Below, piece after piece: positions 25,249-35,939 of a DNA stretch of 64,000 nucleotides. A program made the translations under genes and the position numbers. Location of the stretch: contig NZ_CP117969.2 in the NCBI RefSeq assembly GCF_028743515.2, forward strand, positions 2,265,501-2,329,500. Reading direction: 5' to 3'. This stretch comes from Imtechella halotolerans (GTDB lineage: Bacteria; Bacteroidota; Bacteroidia; Flavobacteriales; Flavobacteriaceae). The notes beneath the pieces were generated by a model, which worked only from the letters and a program-made list of their open reading frames with translations, was not told the DNA's origin and did not search any database. Positions within the stretch are counted from its first letter, which is position 1; every line of letters starts with the position of its first letter.

Positions 25249-28005
25249 ATGATGAGAACAATATTACTTTTTGTGGCACTGGTATGCGGTGCTTTTATGT
25301 ATGGCCAAACGCAAGTATCCGGTGTGGTAGTTGATCAAAACAACATACCTGTACCTGGAGCTAATCTTTTGGTAGAAGGAACCAATGAGGGCGCCGTTAC
25401 TGACTTTGACGGAAATTTCAGCCTAAAAACCAACGTAAAACCACCATTTAAACTACTTGTTTCAAGTATTGGTTTTTCGAATACCACGGTTTCAGTGACA
25501 AGCAATAATCAAAAACTTAAAATCACATTAAAAGAACAACAAACCCAATTAGATGAAATTGTAATTTCAGCGTCTAGAACACCTGAAAGACTTTTTGAAT
25601 CTCCTGTAACAGTAGAACGTTTTGGATTAAAAGAAATCAAAAACACAGCATCTGCTGACTTTTATGATGGCCTTGAAAATCTTAAAGGCGTAGATATTAA
25701 CACGAACAGTTTAACTTTCAAAGCAATAAATACTCGTGGATTTGCGACTTTCGCTAATACAAGGTTTATGCAGCTTGTTGACGGAATGGACAATTCAACA
25801 CCAGCTCTTAATTTTCCCATTGGGAACCTAGTTGGAATGAATGAAGTTGATGTTCAGAGTGTTGAATTACTTCCTGGAGCCGCCTCGGCTTTATACGGTG
25901 CAAATGCATTCAACGGAATCCTTTTCATGAGAAGTAAAAGTCCTTTTGACCATACAGGAATTAGCGCATATTACAAGCAAGGTATTACATCTCAAGATGC
26001 TGCAGGTGACAATACCTACAGAGACCTAGGAATTAGAGTAGCACATAAATTCAGTGATAAATTTGCTGCAAAGGTTAACTTTGGATGGCTCAAGGGCACT
26101 GATTGGATGGCTGCTAACTACCAAGGAAAACCTGGAACAGGAGCAAACAGAGATGCTTTAGGATATGATGGTTACAATGTATATGGTGACGAAGTCTCTA
26201 CCAACATAAGAGCAGCATCTGGAGGATTAGGTCTTGTACCTGATGTAGTGGTGAGCAGAACTGGTTATAACGAACGTGATTTAACGGATTACAATGCAGA
26301 AAGTGTAAAAGCAGACTGGGGACTTTACTTCCGCCCATGGGCAAATGATTTTGAAATTCAATACGTCGGAAAAGTAGGAACAGGTACAACTATTTATCAA
26401 GGTACAAATAGATACAACATTGATGGGTTTACCCAGCAACAACATAAGCTAGAATTAAAAAATGACAATTTCTTTTTAAGAGGATATGTTGTAGCGGATT
26501 CTGCAGGTGATTCTTACGACATGGTTTTCACTGGTATTAACATCAATCGTTCTTGGAAAAGTGACCAACAGTGGTTTGGAGAATACATTCAAACTTACGT
26601 TGCTCAAACACTTGGAGGAGCCAATGATGCTAGTGCACATGCCGTTGCAAGAGCTGTAGCTGAAACAGGAAGAATTCAACCTGGAACACCTGAATTTAAA
26701 GCAGCTTTCAATAAAGTAATTAGTGATCCCGATTTTGGGACAGGTTCGAAATTTCAAGATGCTTCAAAATATTACCATGCAGATGGTAACTATAACTTCA
26801 GTCATCTTTGGGATGATATAGAAGTACAGGTTGGAGGATCATATAGAAGATATAGCTTGAACTCTTTTGGGACTATTTATACTGATTATGATGGCAATAT
26901 AGACTACACAGAATTTGGAGCTTATACTCAACTTCAAAAGGAATTAGAACTTAGCGATAATATAAAATTAAAACTTACAGGATCTATTCGCTATGATAAA
27001 TCAGAATTCTTCGACGGATTCCTTTCTCCTAGAATTTCTACAGGATTTACAATTAACAACAATCATAATATTAGAGGATCATTCCAAACAGGATTCAGAA
27101 ACCCTACTACCCAAGATTTATTTATAGGTCTTGATGCTGGTAGAGCAATCCTAGTTGGTTCAGCACCAGAAAATCTAGATCGTTATGTACGAACATATAA
27201 TGTAAGTGCTTCGGGACAAATAAATTACGGACAACCTGCCACTATTGAGCAATCAGGAGGTGCCGCATACAACAATTCCTACACAGCTGCATCGGCAACA
27301 GCTTTTGCCGCTTCAGAGAATCCAGCTGATCTTCAAGTCGCTAATCCTGGGTTAGTACAACCTGAAAAAGTAACTTCCTATGAAATAGGATATAGAGGAA
27401 AACTAAACAAGACTACCGTAGACATGAGTATTTATTACAATAAATACCAAGACTTTATATCCGGGGAACTTGTCCTTGCTCCTTTATACGGACAAGCTGG
27501 TGACAACGGTCTTTCCATTGCCGCTATTGCCAATGGTGACTATAAAGTATATCAGACCTACAACAATTCAGACGCTGATATTGATAGCTATGGTGGTTCA
27601 ATAGGTATTTCAACCAAAGTTCTTGGCAACTTTGATTTGAGCGGTAACTATACTTATACTAAACAAGAATTTGATCAATCTAAACACCCAGGCTTTAGAA
27701 CAAACTTTAACACACCTGAACACAAGGTAAAAGTTGGATTCGGAAATACAGAACTATTTAAGAATTTTGGTTTTAACTTAGCTTGGAGATGGAGCGACAC
27801 TTACTACTGGCAAGCAACTTTTGGAGACGGCACAATACCAGCCTATCACACAATGGATGCACAAATAAATTATTCGCTTCCTAAATTAAAATCAACCTTT
27901 AAAGTAGGAGCAACAAATGTTTTAGGTGAAGATTATTTCACCGCTATTGGTACTGGCTATATAGGTTCTATGTACTATGTTTCTTGGACAATTAATAACT
28001 TATAA
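25249..28005 (+). CDS. TonB-dependent receptor with carboxypeptidase-like N-terminal domain
   Basis: A 918-residue outer-membrane receptor. It has a signal peptide ending near MYGQ (residue 20), a CarboxypepD_reg-like domain (about 23-100, VSGVVVDQNNIPVPGANLLV), a TonB box region (LDEIVISASR), a plug (about 115-230, with NTRGFATFANTRFMQ and VELLPGAASALYG) and a long barrel to the C-terminus (YYVSWTINNL). The 10-bp gap to a GDSL/SGNH lipoprotein gene suggests a receptor-lipoprotein pair, different from the usual SusC/SusD. The ligand is unknown; a lipid or ester is a reasonable guess from the partner. Confidence 0.87.
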   Translation: MMRTILLFVALVCGAFMYGQTQVSGVVVDQNNIPVPGANLLVEGTNEGAVTDFDGNFSLKTNVKPPFKLLVSSIGFSNTTVSVTSNNQKLKITLKEQQTQLDEIVISASRTPERLFESPVTVERFGLKEIKNTASADFYDGLENLKGVDINTNSLTFKAINTRGFATFANTRFMQLVDGMDNSTPALNFPIGNLVGMNEVDVQSVELLPGAASALYGANAFNGILFMRSKSPFDHTGISAYYKQGITSQDAAGDNTYRDLGIRVAHKFSDKFAAKVNFGWLKGTDWMAANYQGKPGTGANRDALGYDGYNVYGDEVSTNIRAASGGLGLVPDVVVSRTGYNERDLTDYNAESVKADWGLYFRPWANDFEIQYVGKVGTGTTIYQGTNRYNIDGFTQQQHKLELKNDNFFLRGYVVADSAGDSYDMVFTGININRSWKSDQQWFGEYIQTYVAQTLGGANDASAHAVARAVAETGRIQPGTPEFKAAFNKVISDPDFGTGSKFQDASKYYHADGNYNFSHLWDDIEVQVGGSYRRYSLNSFGTIYTDYDGNIDYTEFGAYTQLQKELELSDNIKLKLTGSIRYDKSEFFDGFLSPRISTGFTINNNHNIRGSFQTGFRNPTTQDLFIGLDAGRAILVGSAPENLDRYVRTYNVSASGQINYGQPATIEQSGGAAYNNSYTAASATAFAASENPADLQVANPGLVQPEKVTSYEIGYRGKLNKTTVDMSIYYNKYQDFISGELVLAPLYGQAGDNGLSIAAIANGDYKVYQTYNNSDADIDSYGGSIGISTKVLGNFDLSGNYTYTKQEFDQSKHPGFRTNFNTPEHKVKVGFGNTELFKNFGFNLAWRWSDTYYWQATFGDGTIPAYHTMDAQINYSLPKLKSTFKVGATNVLGEDYFTAIGTGYIGSMYYVSWTINNL

Positions 28006-28015
28006 TTAGAAAGCG

Positions 28016-29623
28016 ATGAATTTTAAAACAAAATATATTTGGCTAACCGCCCTTTGTTTCACTTTTGCTGCGTGTAATGATGACGACACACCAAATGAAG
28101 TTGACAACCAATTACCAGAACTAACCGCGGGACAGGCTGACTTTTCTACCTATGTTGCCGTTGGAACTTCATTCTCCTCGGGCTTTACAGATAATGCCTT
28201 ATTTATAACAGCCCAATTAAATTCATTCCCAAGTATACTTTCTCAGCAGTTTGGATTAGTTGGTGGTGGTAGTTTTTCACAACCCCTAATGAATGACAAT
28301 ATAGGAGGCTTCCTGGTTCAAGGTAATGTTGCATCAAGTCCACGTCTTATTTTTAATGGAACAGCTCCTGTAATTCTACCAGCTACTCCAACAACTGAAA
28401 TAACAACTCCTGTTGCAGGTCCGTTCAACAACTACGGAATCCCAGGAATTAAAAGTTTTCATTTAGGTATTCCAGGTTACGGATCCCTTAACCCATATTT
28501 TGGTAGAATGGCATCTTCTGCTACTGCAACCGTAATTGGTGACGCAGTAGCCCGTAACGCAACTTTTTTTACCTTCTCCGAAATAGGAGGAAATGATGTT
28601 TTGGCATATGCTACATCAGGAGGAACAGGAGTTGATCAAACAGGAAATCCAAACCCTCTAACCTATGGCAGTTCTGACATTACAGACCCAACTATTTTTG
28701 CTCAGAGCTATACAACAGCTATAGATGCCTTAACAGCTAATGGAGCAAAAGGCGTAGTAACCAGTGTTCCTTACATTACAGGTTTATCACATTTCACAAC
28801 CGTACCATTTAACCCTTTGAGTGCGAATGATCCAGCTTTCGGACCACAAATTCCTACTCTAAACATGATTTATGGCGCACTGAATCAAATTTTTGTAGGA
28901 CTCAATCAACCGAATCGAGTTATCACATTTTCTCAATCTGGAAACAGCGCACTAGTTATTCATGATGAAGATTTACCAAATATTTCAGTCCAAATCACTA
29001 CAGCACTAAACAATAGCCCTACCTTTCCTGCATTTATTGCACAATTTGGAGTACCAGCTCAAGCATCAGGATTAGTTGCTCAATTATTAGGTAATATGTA
29101 CGGTCAATCTAGACAAGCCACTGCAGAGGATTTATTTGTACTACCTAGTAGTTCAATTATTGGAAAGGTAAATCCACAAGCATCTACAGCACTACAGAAC
29201 CAAGGATTAAGTAAGGCATTAGCTGATCAATTTTCAGTTGAAGGCGTTACGCTTCCAATGGCAGACAAATGGGTATTAGTTGCTAGTGAACGTGATGCTA
29301 TCAAAACAGCCACTGATAAATACAATCAAACAATTGCAACAGTTGCACAAAATAAAGGGTTAGCATTTGCTGATTTGAAATCTGTTCTAGATCAAGCTTC
29401 TTCAGTAGGATATGGTGATGGAGATTTTATTTTCACCACTAAATTAGTTACTGGCGGACTAGTAAGCCTTGATGGTGTTCACTTAACCTCAAGAGGATAT
29501 GCCGCAATGGCGAATGCCATATTAAAAGCAATTGATGAAAAATATGGTTCAAACTTTGAAGACTCAGGAAATTTGGTTAATGTAGGCAACTATCCCACCA
29601 ATTATTCACCACTACTTCGATAA
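28016..29623 (+). CDS. GDSL/SGNH hydrolase-like outer-membrane lipoprotein
   Basis: A 535-residue lipoprotein (lipobox Cys20, TFAACND). It shows SGNH-hydrolase blocks: a block I variant VAVGTSFSSGF with Thr in place of the Asp of GDS, block III EIGGNDVLAY, and block V DGVHLTSRGYAAMAN with the catalytic Asp and His. The catalytic Ser would be in GTSFS. These enzymes split ester bonds in lipids or acylated sugars. It is longer than most SGNH enzymes, with a large insertion between blocks I and III (GPFNNYGIPGIKSFHLGIPG is typical of the Bacteroidetes group). It follows the TonB receptor by 10 bp and ends at a terminator. Confidence 0.83.
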   Translation: MNFKTKYIWLTALCFTFAACNDDDTPNEVDNQLPELTAGQADFSTYVAVGTSFSSGFTDNALFITAQLNSFPSILSQQFGLVGGGSFSQPLMNDNIGGFLVQGNVASSPRLIFNGTAPVILPATPTTEITTPVAGPFNNYGIPGIKSFHLGIPGYGSLNPYFGRMASSATATVIGDAVARNATFFTFSEIGGNDVLAYATSGGTGVDQTGNPNPLTYGSSDITDPTIFAQSYTTAIDALTANGAKGVVTSVPYITGLSHFTTVPFNPLSANDPAFGPQIPTLNMIYGALNQIFVGLNQPNRVITFSQSGNSALVIHDEDLPNISVQITTALNNSPTFPAFIAQFGVPAQASGLVAQLLGNMYGQSRQATAEDLFVLPSSSIIGKVNPQASTALQNQGLSKALADQFSVEGVTLPMADKWVLVASERDAIKTATDKYNQTIATVAQNKGLAFADLKSVLDQASSVGYGDGDFIFTTKLVTGGLVSLDGVHLTSRGYAAMANAILKAIDEKYGSNFEDSGNLVNVGNYPTNYSPLLR

Positions 29624-29645
29624 AATATCTTTGTCAAAATTCATT

Positions 29646-29674
29646 AAAACACCTCTTACTGAGGTGTTTTTTTA
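29646..29674 (+). terminator. Intrinsic terminator of the receptor/SGNH lipoprotein unit
   Basis: AAAACACCTC (29646-29655), loop TTACT, GAGGTGTTTT (29661-29670) then TTT. Its stem shares the AACACCTC/GAGGTGTT core with the terminator at 4331. Confidence 0.9.
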
Positions 29675-29720
29675 TACAGAAAAAACAATAAAAAGCTATT
29701 ACATTTTAAATTAAAAAATA

Positions 29721-29728
29721 TATCTTTG
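29721..29728 (+). promoter_or_regulatory. -7 box of atpD
   Basis: TATCTTTG, an exact TAnnTTTG match, about 84 bp before the atpD ATG. The leader is AT-rich and without a Shine-Dalgarno sequence. Confidence 0.55.
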
Positions 29729-29809
29729 CACCTCGAAAAATAATAGGATTTTGGCACTATTCCATTTCCTGCTTTTTCAAATATAAAATACTAAACATTA
29801 AATAGATAA

Positions 29810-31321
<1,512 letters not shown>

Positions 31322-31350
31322 ACTAGGCGCAAGCTAAAGCACTTTATAAT

Positions 31351-31629
31351 ATGTATTTAGAAATCGTTTCCCCCGAAGCCACTTTATTTAAAGGAGAAGT
31401 ATCTTCGGTAGCCGTACCGGGAGTGAATGGTGAATTTCAAGTTCTGAACAATCACGCCCCTATCGTATCTATCCTTAGTAAAGGAACTGTAAAAATCTAT
31501 GGTAATATTACCATTGGTAAAGAATTTTCCAATTACTTTTCAAAAGGGAATAATAACGAAACACTGTTGAATATCAGCAGCGGCACTATTGAAATGAAGG
31601 ACAACAAAGTAATTGTTTTAGCAGACTAA
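31351..31629 (+). CDS. atpC: F1F0 ATP synthase subunit epsilon (short form)
   Basis: A 92-residue protein with the epsilon beta-sandwich (MYLEIVSPEATLFKGEV, VPGVNGEFQVLNNHAPIVS). It connects the F1 head to the c ring and moderates ATP hydrolysis. It stops after the N-terminal domain: the two C-terminal inhibitory helices found in E. coli (about 138 residues) are missing, as is common in Bacteroidetes. It lies 29 bp after atpD, and a strong terminator follows. Confidence 0.95.
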   Translation: MYLEIVSPEATLFKGEVSSVAVPGVNGEFQVLNNHAPIVSILSKGTVKIYGNITIGKEFSNYFSKGNNNETLLNISSGTIEMKDNKVIVLAD

Positions 31630-31645
31630 AACAATCTATAATTAT

Positions 31646-31678
31646 AAAAAAAGCGATGAGTTACTCATCGCTTTTTTT
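31646..31678. terminator. Bidirectional intrinsic terminator after atpC
   Basis: GCGATGAG (31653-31660), loop TTA, CTCATCGC (31664-31671), flanked by A7 and T7. It also serves the convergent aldo/keto reductase gene. Confidence 0.92.
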
Positions 31679-31693
31679 ATGTCTAGTCCATTT

Positions 31694-32731
31694 TTATGGA
31701 GCGGGATTAGGCACTAATTCTTGTATTGCATTTATATCTTTTATTACCTCACTACTAAGGCTAACATTAATACTATCTATATTTTCAGCTAACTGATCCA
31801 AATTTGTGGCACCTATAATGGTACTACAAACAAATTCTTGAGAGCTAACAAAAGACAGAGCCATTTGAGTCAAAGATAAACCATGCTTTTGTGCCAAATC
31901 AAAATAAGCTTGCGTAGCTTGAGAGGCTGTTGCACCAATATATCGAGAATAGTTAGGATACAAGGTAACACGTCCATTTTCAGGTCTTTTACCTCCAAGG
32001 TATTTACCACTTAACACACCAAAACCCAAAGGAGAATAAGGCAATAACCCTACATTTTCCCTATGTGATATTTCAGCTAACCCCACCTCAAATAACCTAT
32101 TAAGCAAGGAATAAGGATTTTGTATGGTAATCATTTTAGGAAGGCCATATTTACGGGAAATCTCTAAAAAGCGCATCAATCCATATGGGGTCTCATTCGA
32201 AACACCTATATGACGAATCTTTCCTTGCCGAATTAAGCCTTGTAATACCTCCAACACTTCCATAAAATTATCTTCCCATTGATCACCAGGATCATGAACA
32301 TAACCACGACGTCCAAAATAATTAGTACTACGTTCAGGCCAATGTAACTGATATAAATCTATATAATCAGTTTGTAGTCTATTTAAACTTTTATGTAACG
32401 CATCCTCCAGCTCTGTCTTACTATATCCACCAGTACGTATATGTGTGGTGTTCTTGGCCGGACCAACAATTTTTGTGGCCAAGACAATTTCATTCCTCTT
32501 TCCAGTCTTTTTAAACCAATTACCTATAAAAGACTCAGTAAACCCAGAAGTAGCCTTATTTGCCGGTATAGGATACATTTCAGCTGTATCAAAAAAATTA
32601 ATACCCTTATCCACTGCAAAATCCATCTGACTATGACCTTGCGCTTCTGTATTTTGCTCACCCCAAGTCATAGTGCCAAGACAAAGCTTACTAACTTTTA
32701 TATCCGTATTTGGTAGCGTTGTATACTTCAT
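31694..32731 (-). CDS. Aldo/keto reductase
   Basis: A 345-residue NADPH-dependent oxidoreductase with a TIM barrel fold, similar to E. coli Tas. The catalytic tetrad is visible as Asp and Tyr in FFDTAEMYPIP, Lys in LATKIVG and His in YQLHWPER. The cofactor-binding end reads STIIGATNLDQLAENI. The physiological substrate cannot be told. It lies 5 bp downstream of the OmpA-family gene in the same direction, so it is probably co-transcribed, though no functional link is evident. Confidence 0.9.
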   Translation of the reverse strand: MKYTTLPNTDIKVSKLCLGTMTWGEQNTEAQGHSQMDFAVDKGINFFDTAEMYPIPANKATSGFTESFIGNWFKKTGKRNEIVLATKIVGPAKNTTHIRTGGYSKTELEDALHKSLNRLQTDYIDLYQLHWPERSTNYFGRRGYVHDPGDQWEDNFMEVLEVLQGLIRQGKIRHIGVSNETPYGLMRFLEISRKYGLPKMITIQNPYSLLNRLFEVGLAEISHRENVGLLPYSPLGFGVLSGKYLGGKRPENGRVTLYPNYSRYIGATASQATQAYFDLAQKHGLSLTQMALSFVSSQEFVCSTIIGATNLDQLAENIDSINVSLSSEVIKDINAIQELVPNPAP

Positions 32732-32736
32732 TACAA

Positions 32737-33675
32737 TTAAATCTGATTTAACAATTTACTTACCTCATCAAGTTTTGGTGTAAGTATTACTTCAATTCTT
32801 CTATTCCTAGCCTTTCCATCAGCTGTAGAATTTGTTGATATAGGCGCATATTCACCCCTTCCTGCAGCCGTAAGATTATTAGGATTGATTTGTCTGTTCT
32901 CGACTAAAATTTGAACAATAGCAGTTGCCCTCTTCGTAGATAAATCCCAATTATCATTAATTGTACCTGAAGACTTATAAGGTACATCATCTGTATGACC
33001 TTCAATAAGAACATTAATATCTGGATTTTGAGAAAGCACTTGACCCAATTGCTGAACAGCTTTACGACCTTCAACACCAACAGCCCAACTACCAGAATTA
33101 AACAACAATTTATTCTCCATAGACACATACACCTTTCCGTCTCGCTGCTCTATGGTAAGGCCTTTTCCCTCAAAATCTAATAGGGCCTTAGATAATGCAT
33201 CCTTTAGATTCTTCATAGCAGCATCTTTACTGGCTATTAAATGTTCAAGTTCGTCAACTCTACGAGAACGTGCATCTAACTGCTGACGTAATTCGTTTAG
33301 TCTATTATTTTCCTTTTCTAACTGCTCTAATAACTCTCTATTTTTCTTAGCATTATCCGTTAAAGCAGCGTTGCTATTCTTTTCCAACGCATCATAAGAC
33401 ATTTGAAGATTTCTAATATTAGCCTCCATGGCAACCAAATCCTGCTTCAACCTGTCACGTTCTGCAATTGCCTTAGAATATTCAGCATTCAAAGCATCTA
33501 GCTGATTAGACAACTCATTTTTATCCGCTAGTAAATTCTCATTAGAATCTACCAACTGGTTTCGTTCTTCTTTTAGTGCGGCATACCGACTTTCCAAATC
33601 TTTATACACCTTTGAAGAAACACATGATGACATCAACAATGTCAACATAGCTCCGGACACAAGTAATCTCTTCAT
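32737..33675 (-). CDS. OmpA-family lipoprotein with coiled-coil stalk
   Basis: A 312-residue lipoprotein (lipobox Cys18, LMSSCVS). Residues about 20-165 are a heptad-rich coiled coil. Residues about 185-305 form an OmpA C-terminal peptidoglycan-binding domain (LIEGHTDDVPY, NWDLSTKRATAIV, GRGEYAPISTN, ARNRRIEVILTPK). It probably anchors the outer membrane to the cell wall, with the coiled coil as a spacer, like Pal or the flagellar MotB-type domain. It is the first gene of a two-gene unit with the aldo/keto reductase. Confidence 0.92.
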   Translation of the reverse strand: MKRLLVSGAMLTLLMSSCVSSKVYKDLESRYAALKEERNQLVDSNENLLADKNELSNQLDALNAEYSKAIAERDRLKQDLVAMEANIRNLQMSYDALEKNSNAALTDNAKKNRELLEQLEKENNRLNELRQQLDARSRRVDELEHLIASKDAAMKNLKDALSKALLDFEGKGLTIEQRDGKVYVSMENKLLFNSGSWAVGVEGRKAVQQLGQVLSQNPDINVLIEGHTDDVPYKSSGTINDNWDLSTKRATAIVQILVENRQINPNNLTAAGRGEYAPISTNSTADGKARNRRIEVILTPKLDEVSKLLNQI

Positions 33676-33754
33676 TTAAAAAAAATTTAGTGACATCCAC
33701 ATTTATATGGAACTGCTCATTAGATTCATATACCTTAAAACTTCAATACAAAAC

Positions 33755-34531
33755 CTAGAAACCGGCATGCAAATCAAGTTCAACAAGAACAGGGCAATGA
33801 TCGCTGTGTTTTGCATCTGGCAATATAACGGCCCTTTTCAGCTTTTCTTGTAGTGGGATTGAAACCATATTATAATCAATACGCCACCCTTTGTTATTAT
33901 TCCGTGCATTAGCACGATAACTCCACCATGAATAATTGTGAGGTTCAGGATTAAAGTAGCGGAAACTATCTATAAAACCACTTTTAATAAACCCATCTAT
34001 CCATGTTCTTTCAACAGGTAAAAATCCTGAAACATTTGCATTCCGAATTGGATCGTGGATGTCTATTGCTTGATGACATATATTATAATCCCCTCCAATT
34101 ACCAAATTAGGACACGTCTTCCTCAATGAATCAATATAGACCTGAAAATCAGCCATATATTTCAATTTATGATCCAATCGATCAATATTAGTTCCGGAAG
34201 GAAGATAAAGACTCATCACAGAAACCCCATCAAAATCAACACGTAAGTTCCTGCCTTCAGCATCCATATAATCTATCCCTGTACCATATGTTACTGCATT
34301 AGGTTCAATTTTCGAAAGAATAGCAACACCGCTATATCCCTTTTTTTCGGCTGAAAACCAATAATGATAATGATATCCCAATTCCTCAAAAACCGCAGTA
34401 TCTAATTGCTCCTTTGTTGCTTTAATTTCCTGCAACAAAAGAACATCTGGAGAGGCACTTTTCAACCAATCTAACAATCCTTTATTGATAGCAGCTCGAA
34501 TACCGTTTACATTATAAGAGATAATATTCAT
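33755..34531 (-). CDS. xth: Exodeoxyribonuclease III
   Basis: A 258-residue AP endonuclease / 3'-5' exonuclease of the EEP fold for base excision repair. The start MNIISYNVNGIRAAI holds the metal-binding Asn; LLQEIKA gives the catalytic Glu, GGDYNICH the Asp/Asn pair and SDHCPVLVEL the catalytic Asp-His. The length is normal. It is a single gene, with spacers to its neighbours that hold nothing clear. Confidence 0.95.
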   Translation of the reverse strand: MNIISYNVNGIRAAINKGLLDWLKSASPDVLLLQEIKATKEQLDTAVFEELGYHYHYWFSAEKKGYSGVAILSKIEPNAVTYGTGIDYMDAEGRNLRVDFDGVSVMSLYLPSGTNIDRLDHKLKYMADFQVYIDSLRKTCPNLVIGGDYNICHQAIDIHDPIRNANVSGFLPVERTWIDGFIKSGFIDSFRYFNPEPHNYSWWSYRANARNNNKGWRIDYNMVSIPLQEKLKRAVILPDAKHSDHCPVLVELDLHAGF

Positions 34532-34608
34532 AATGAATTTTGATTTTCCGCTAAGATAAAAATTAGTCAGCGGAAACTCTGGTATTCCATGCTAAAATTC
34601 CTTTAAAA

Positions 34609-35886
34609 CTAAACTGAAGGAACTTTTCTAAGCGCAAAATAATTAGCAACAACAAAAGTTAAAAAAGAAGGCAAAACCCAACCTAAACCTGAAACTCCAA
34701 AAGGAATTGCTTCCTGCAATACTTGTAATTGTTGTATGCCAATAGATAATCCAAAATCCAGTAAACTAAATAAAATAGCAACCACAACCACCGATTTAAA
34801 GACTATAGAGCTAGCAAATTTATTAGGGATAACATTTAACACTATTAGAAGAATGGTTACAGGATACACTAACATTAGCGCTGGAACTGCTACAGCGATA
34901 ATATATTGAACATCAAATTGCCCCATAATTACACCTAGTAATGAACTCAATAAAGCAGTTAACACATATGCAGTTTGAGAATTTCCCGCCAAACCTTTCA
35001 CAAAATCAGCAGTTCCAGTAACTATTCCAATAGCAGTTGTAAAACAGGCTAATGCAACCAGCACACTTAAAAATGCATTTCCAATCGATCCTAAGGTTTC
35101 GGTACTTATTCCAGCCAAAAGCGCAGTTCGAGAACTATTCTCAGGAAAGCTACTATTGAAAACCGCACCTGTATAAATAAATCCAGCATAAATCAATAAT
35201 AAAGCAATACCAGCCAAAATACCTGATTGCGTCACCAACTTTTTCTTTTCATGATACGTCCCTTGATGATTCATGTGAATAGAGACAATTAAAACCCCAC
35301 CAACTACCATAGCAGCAACAGCATCAAAAGTTTGATAACCTTCTAATAATCCAGTAACTACAGGTGTCTTTATAACAGGAGAAATCATTTCAGGATGGGG
35401 CTGAACAATGGCAATTCCAATTATTGTGAGTAGAATTAACAAAATTAGAGGTGTTAAAAACTGACCGAGTAGATCCAGCACCTTAGATCTATTAAGAGCA
35501 AAAACGAAAACTAATGAGAAATAAATAACACTTGTCAACAAAGAACTCACATCAAAAAAAGGCTGTATCGCCATTTCATGGGTTACAGAAGCGGTGCGTG
35601 GAGCAGGTAAGGCGATGCAGATCAAATACACAACAATACCATAAATTAAACCAAAATAAGGAGAGATTTTTTTTGAAAAATCCATCAAAGTCCCTTGTAA
35701 TCTGGCATGAGCGATAATTCCAAGAAGCGGAAGTAATACAGCTGAAATCCCAAAACCTAAGGTTACCAATATCCAATCATTGCCTGCCTGAAAACCCAAT
35801 AATGGTGGCAATATTAAGTTACCCGCCCCAAAAAACATAGAGAACAGAGCAAAAGAGGTGACTAATGTTTCTTTCTTAAATATCAT
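34609..35886 (-). CDS. brnQ: Branched-chain amino acid transporter (LIVCS family)
   Basis: A 425-residue inner-membrane symporter with about twelve helices. The signatures SMFFGAGNLILPPLLGF at the start and HEMAIQPFF are typical of BrnQ carriers, which take up Leu, Ile and Val with sodium or protons. It is divergent from a hydrolase gene with only 36 bp between the start codons; the two -7 boxes lie side by side in that gap. Confidence 0.94.
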   Translation of the reverse strand: MIFKKETLVTSFALFSMFFGAGNLILPPLLGFQAGNDWILVTLGFGISAVLLPLLGIIAHARLQGTLMDFSKKISPYFGLIYGIVVYLICIALPAPRTASVTHEMAIQPFFDVSSLLTSVIYFSLVFVFALNRSKVLDLLGQFLTPLILLILLTIIGIAIVQPHPEMISPVIKTPVVTGLLEGYQTFDAVAAMVVGGVLIVSIHMNHQGTYHEKKKLVTQSGILAGIALLLIYAGFIYTGAVFNSSFPENSSRTALLAGISTETLGSIGNAFLSVLVALACFTTAIGIVTGTADFVKGLAGNSQTAYVLTALLSSLLGVIMGQFDVQYIIAVAVPALMLVYPVTILLIVLNVIPNKFASSIVFKSVVVVAILFSLLDFGLSIGIQQLQVLQEAIPFGVSGLGWVLPSFLTFVVANYFALRKVPSV

Positions 35887-35896
35887 ATCAAGGTTT

Positions 35897-35939
35897 TATC
35901 TTCGCAAAAATAATGTTTTAATATGACCCTATCGTTCAA
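35897..35939. promoter_or_regulatory. Abutting divergent promoters of brnQ and the hydrolase gene
   Basis: Minus strand: TTTG (35939-35936), 23 nt, TATTTTTG (35912-35905) for brnQ. Plus strand: TATCTTCG (35897-35904), one mismatch to TAnnTTTG, for the hydrolase. The two -7 boxes touch, and the brnQ -33 box lies inside the coding start of the hydrolase. Confidence 0.5.

Noticed and set aside
4331-29674. Two terminators (4331 and 29646) with the same AACACCTC/GAGGTGTT stem as a repeat family
   Set aside because: Only two copies with different loops and flanks; convergence of terminator stems explains it.
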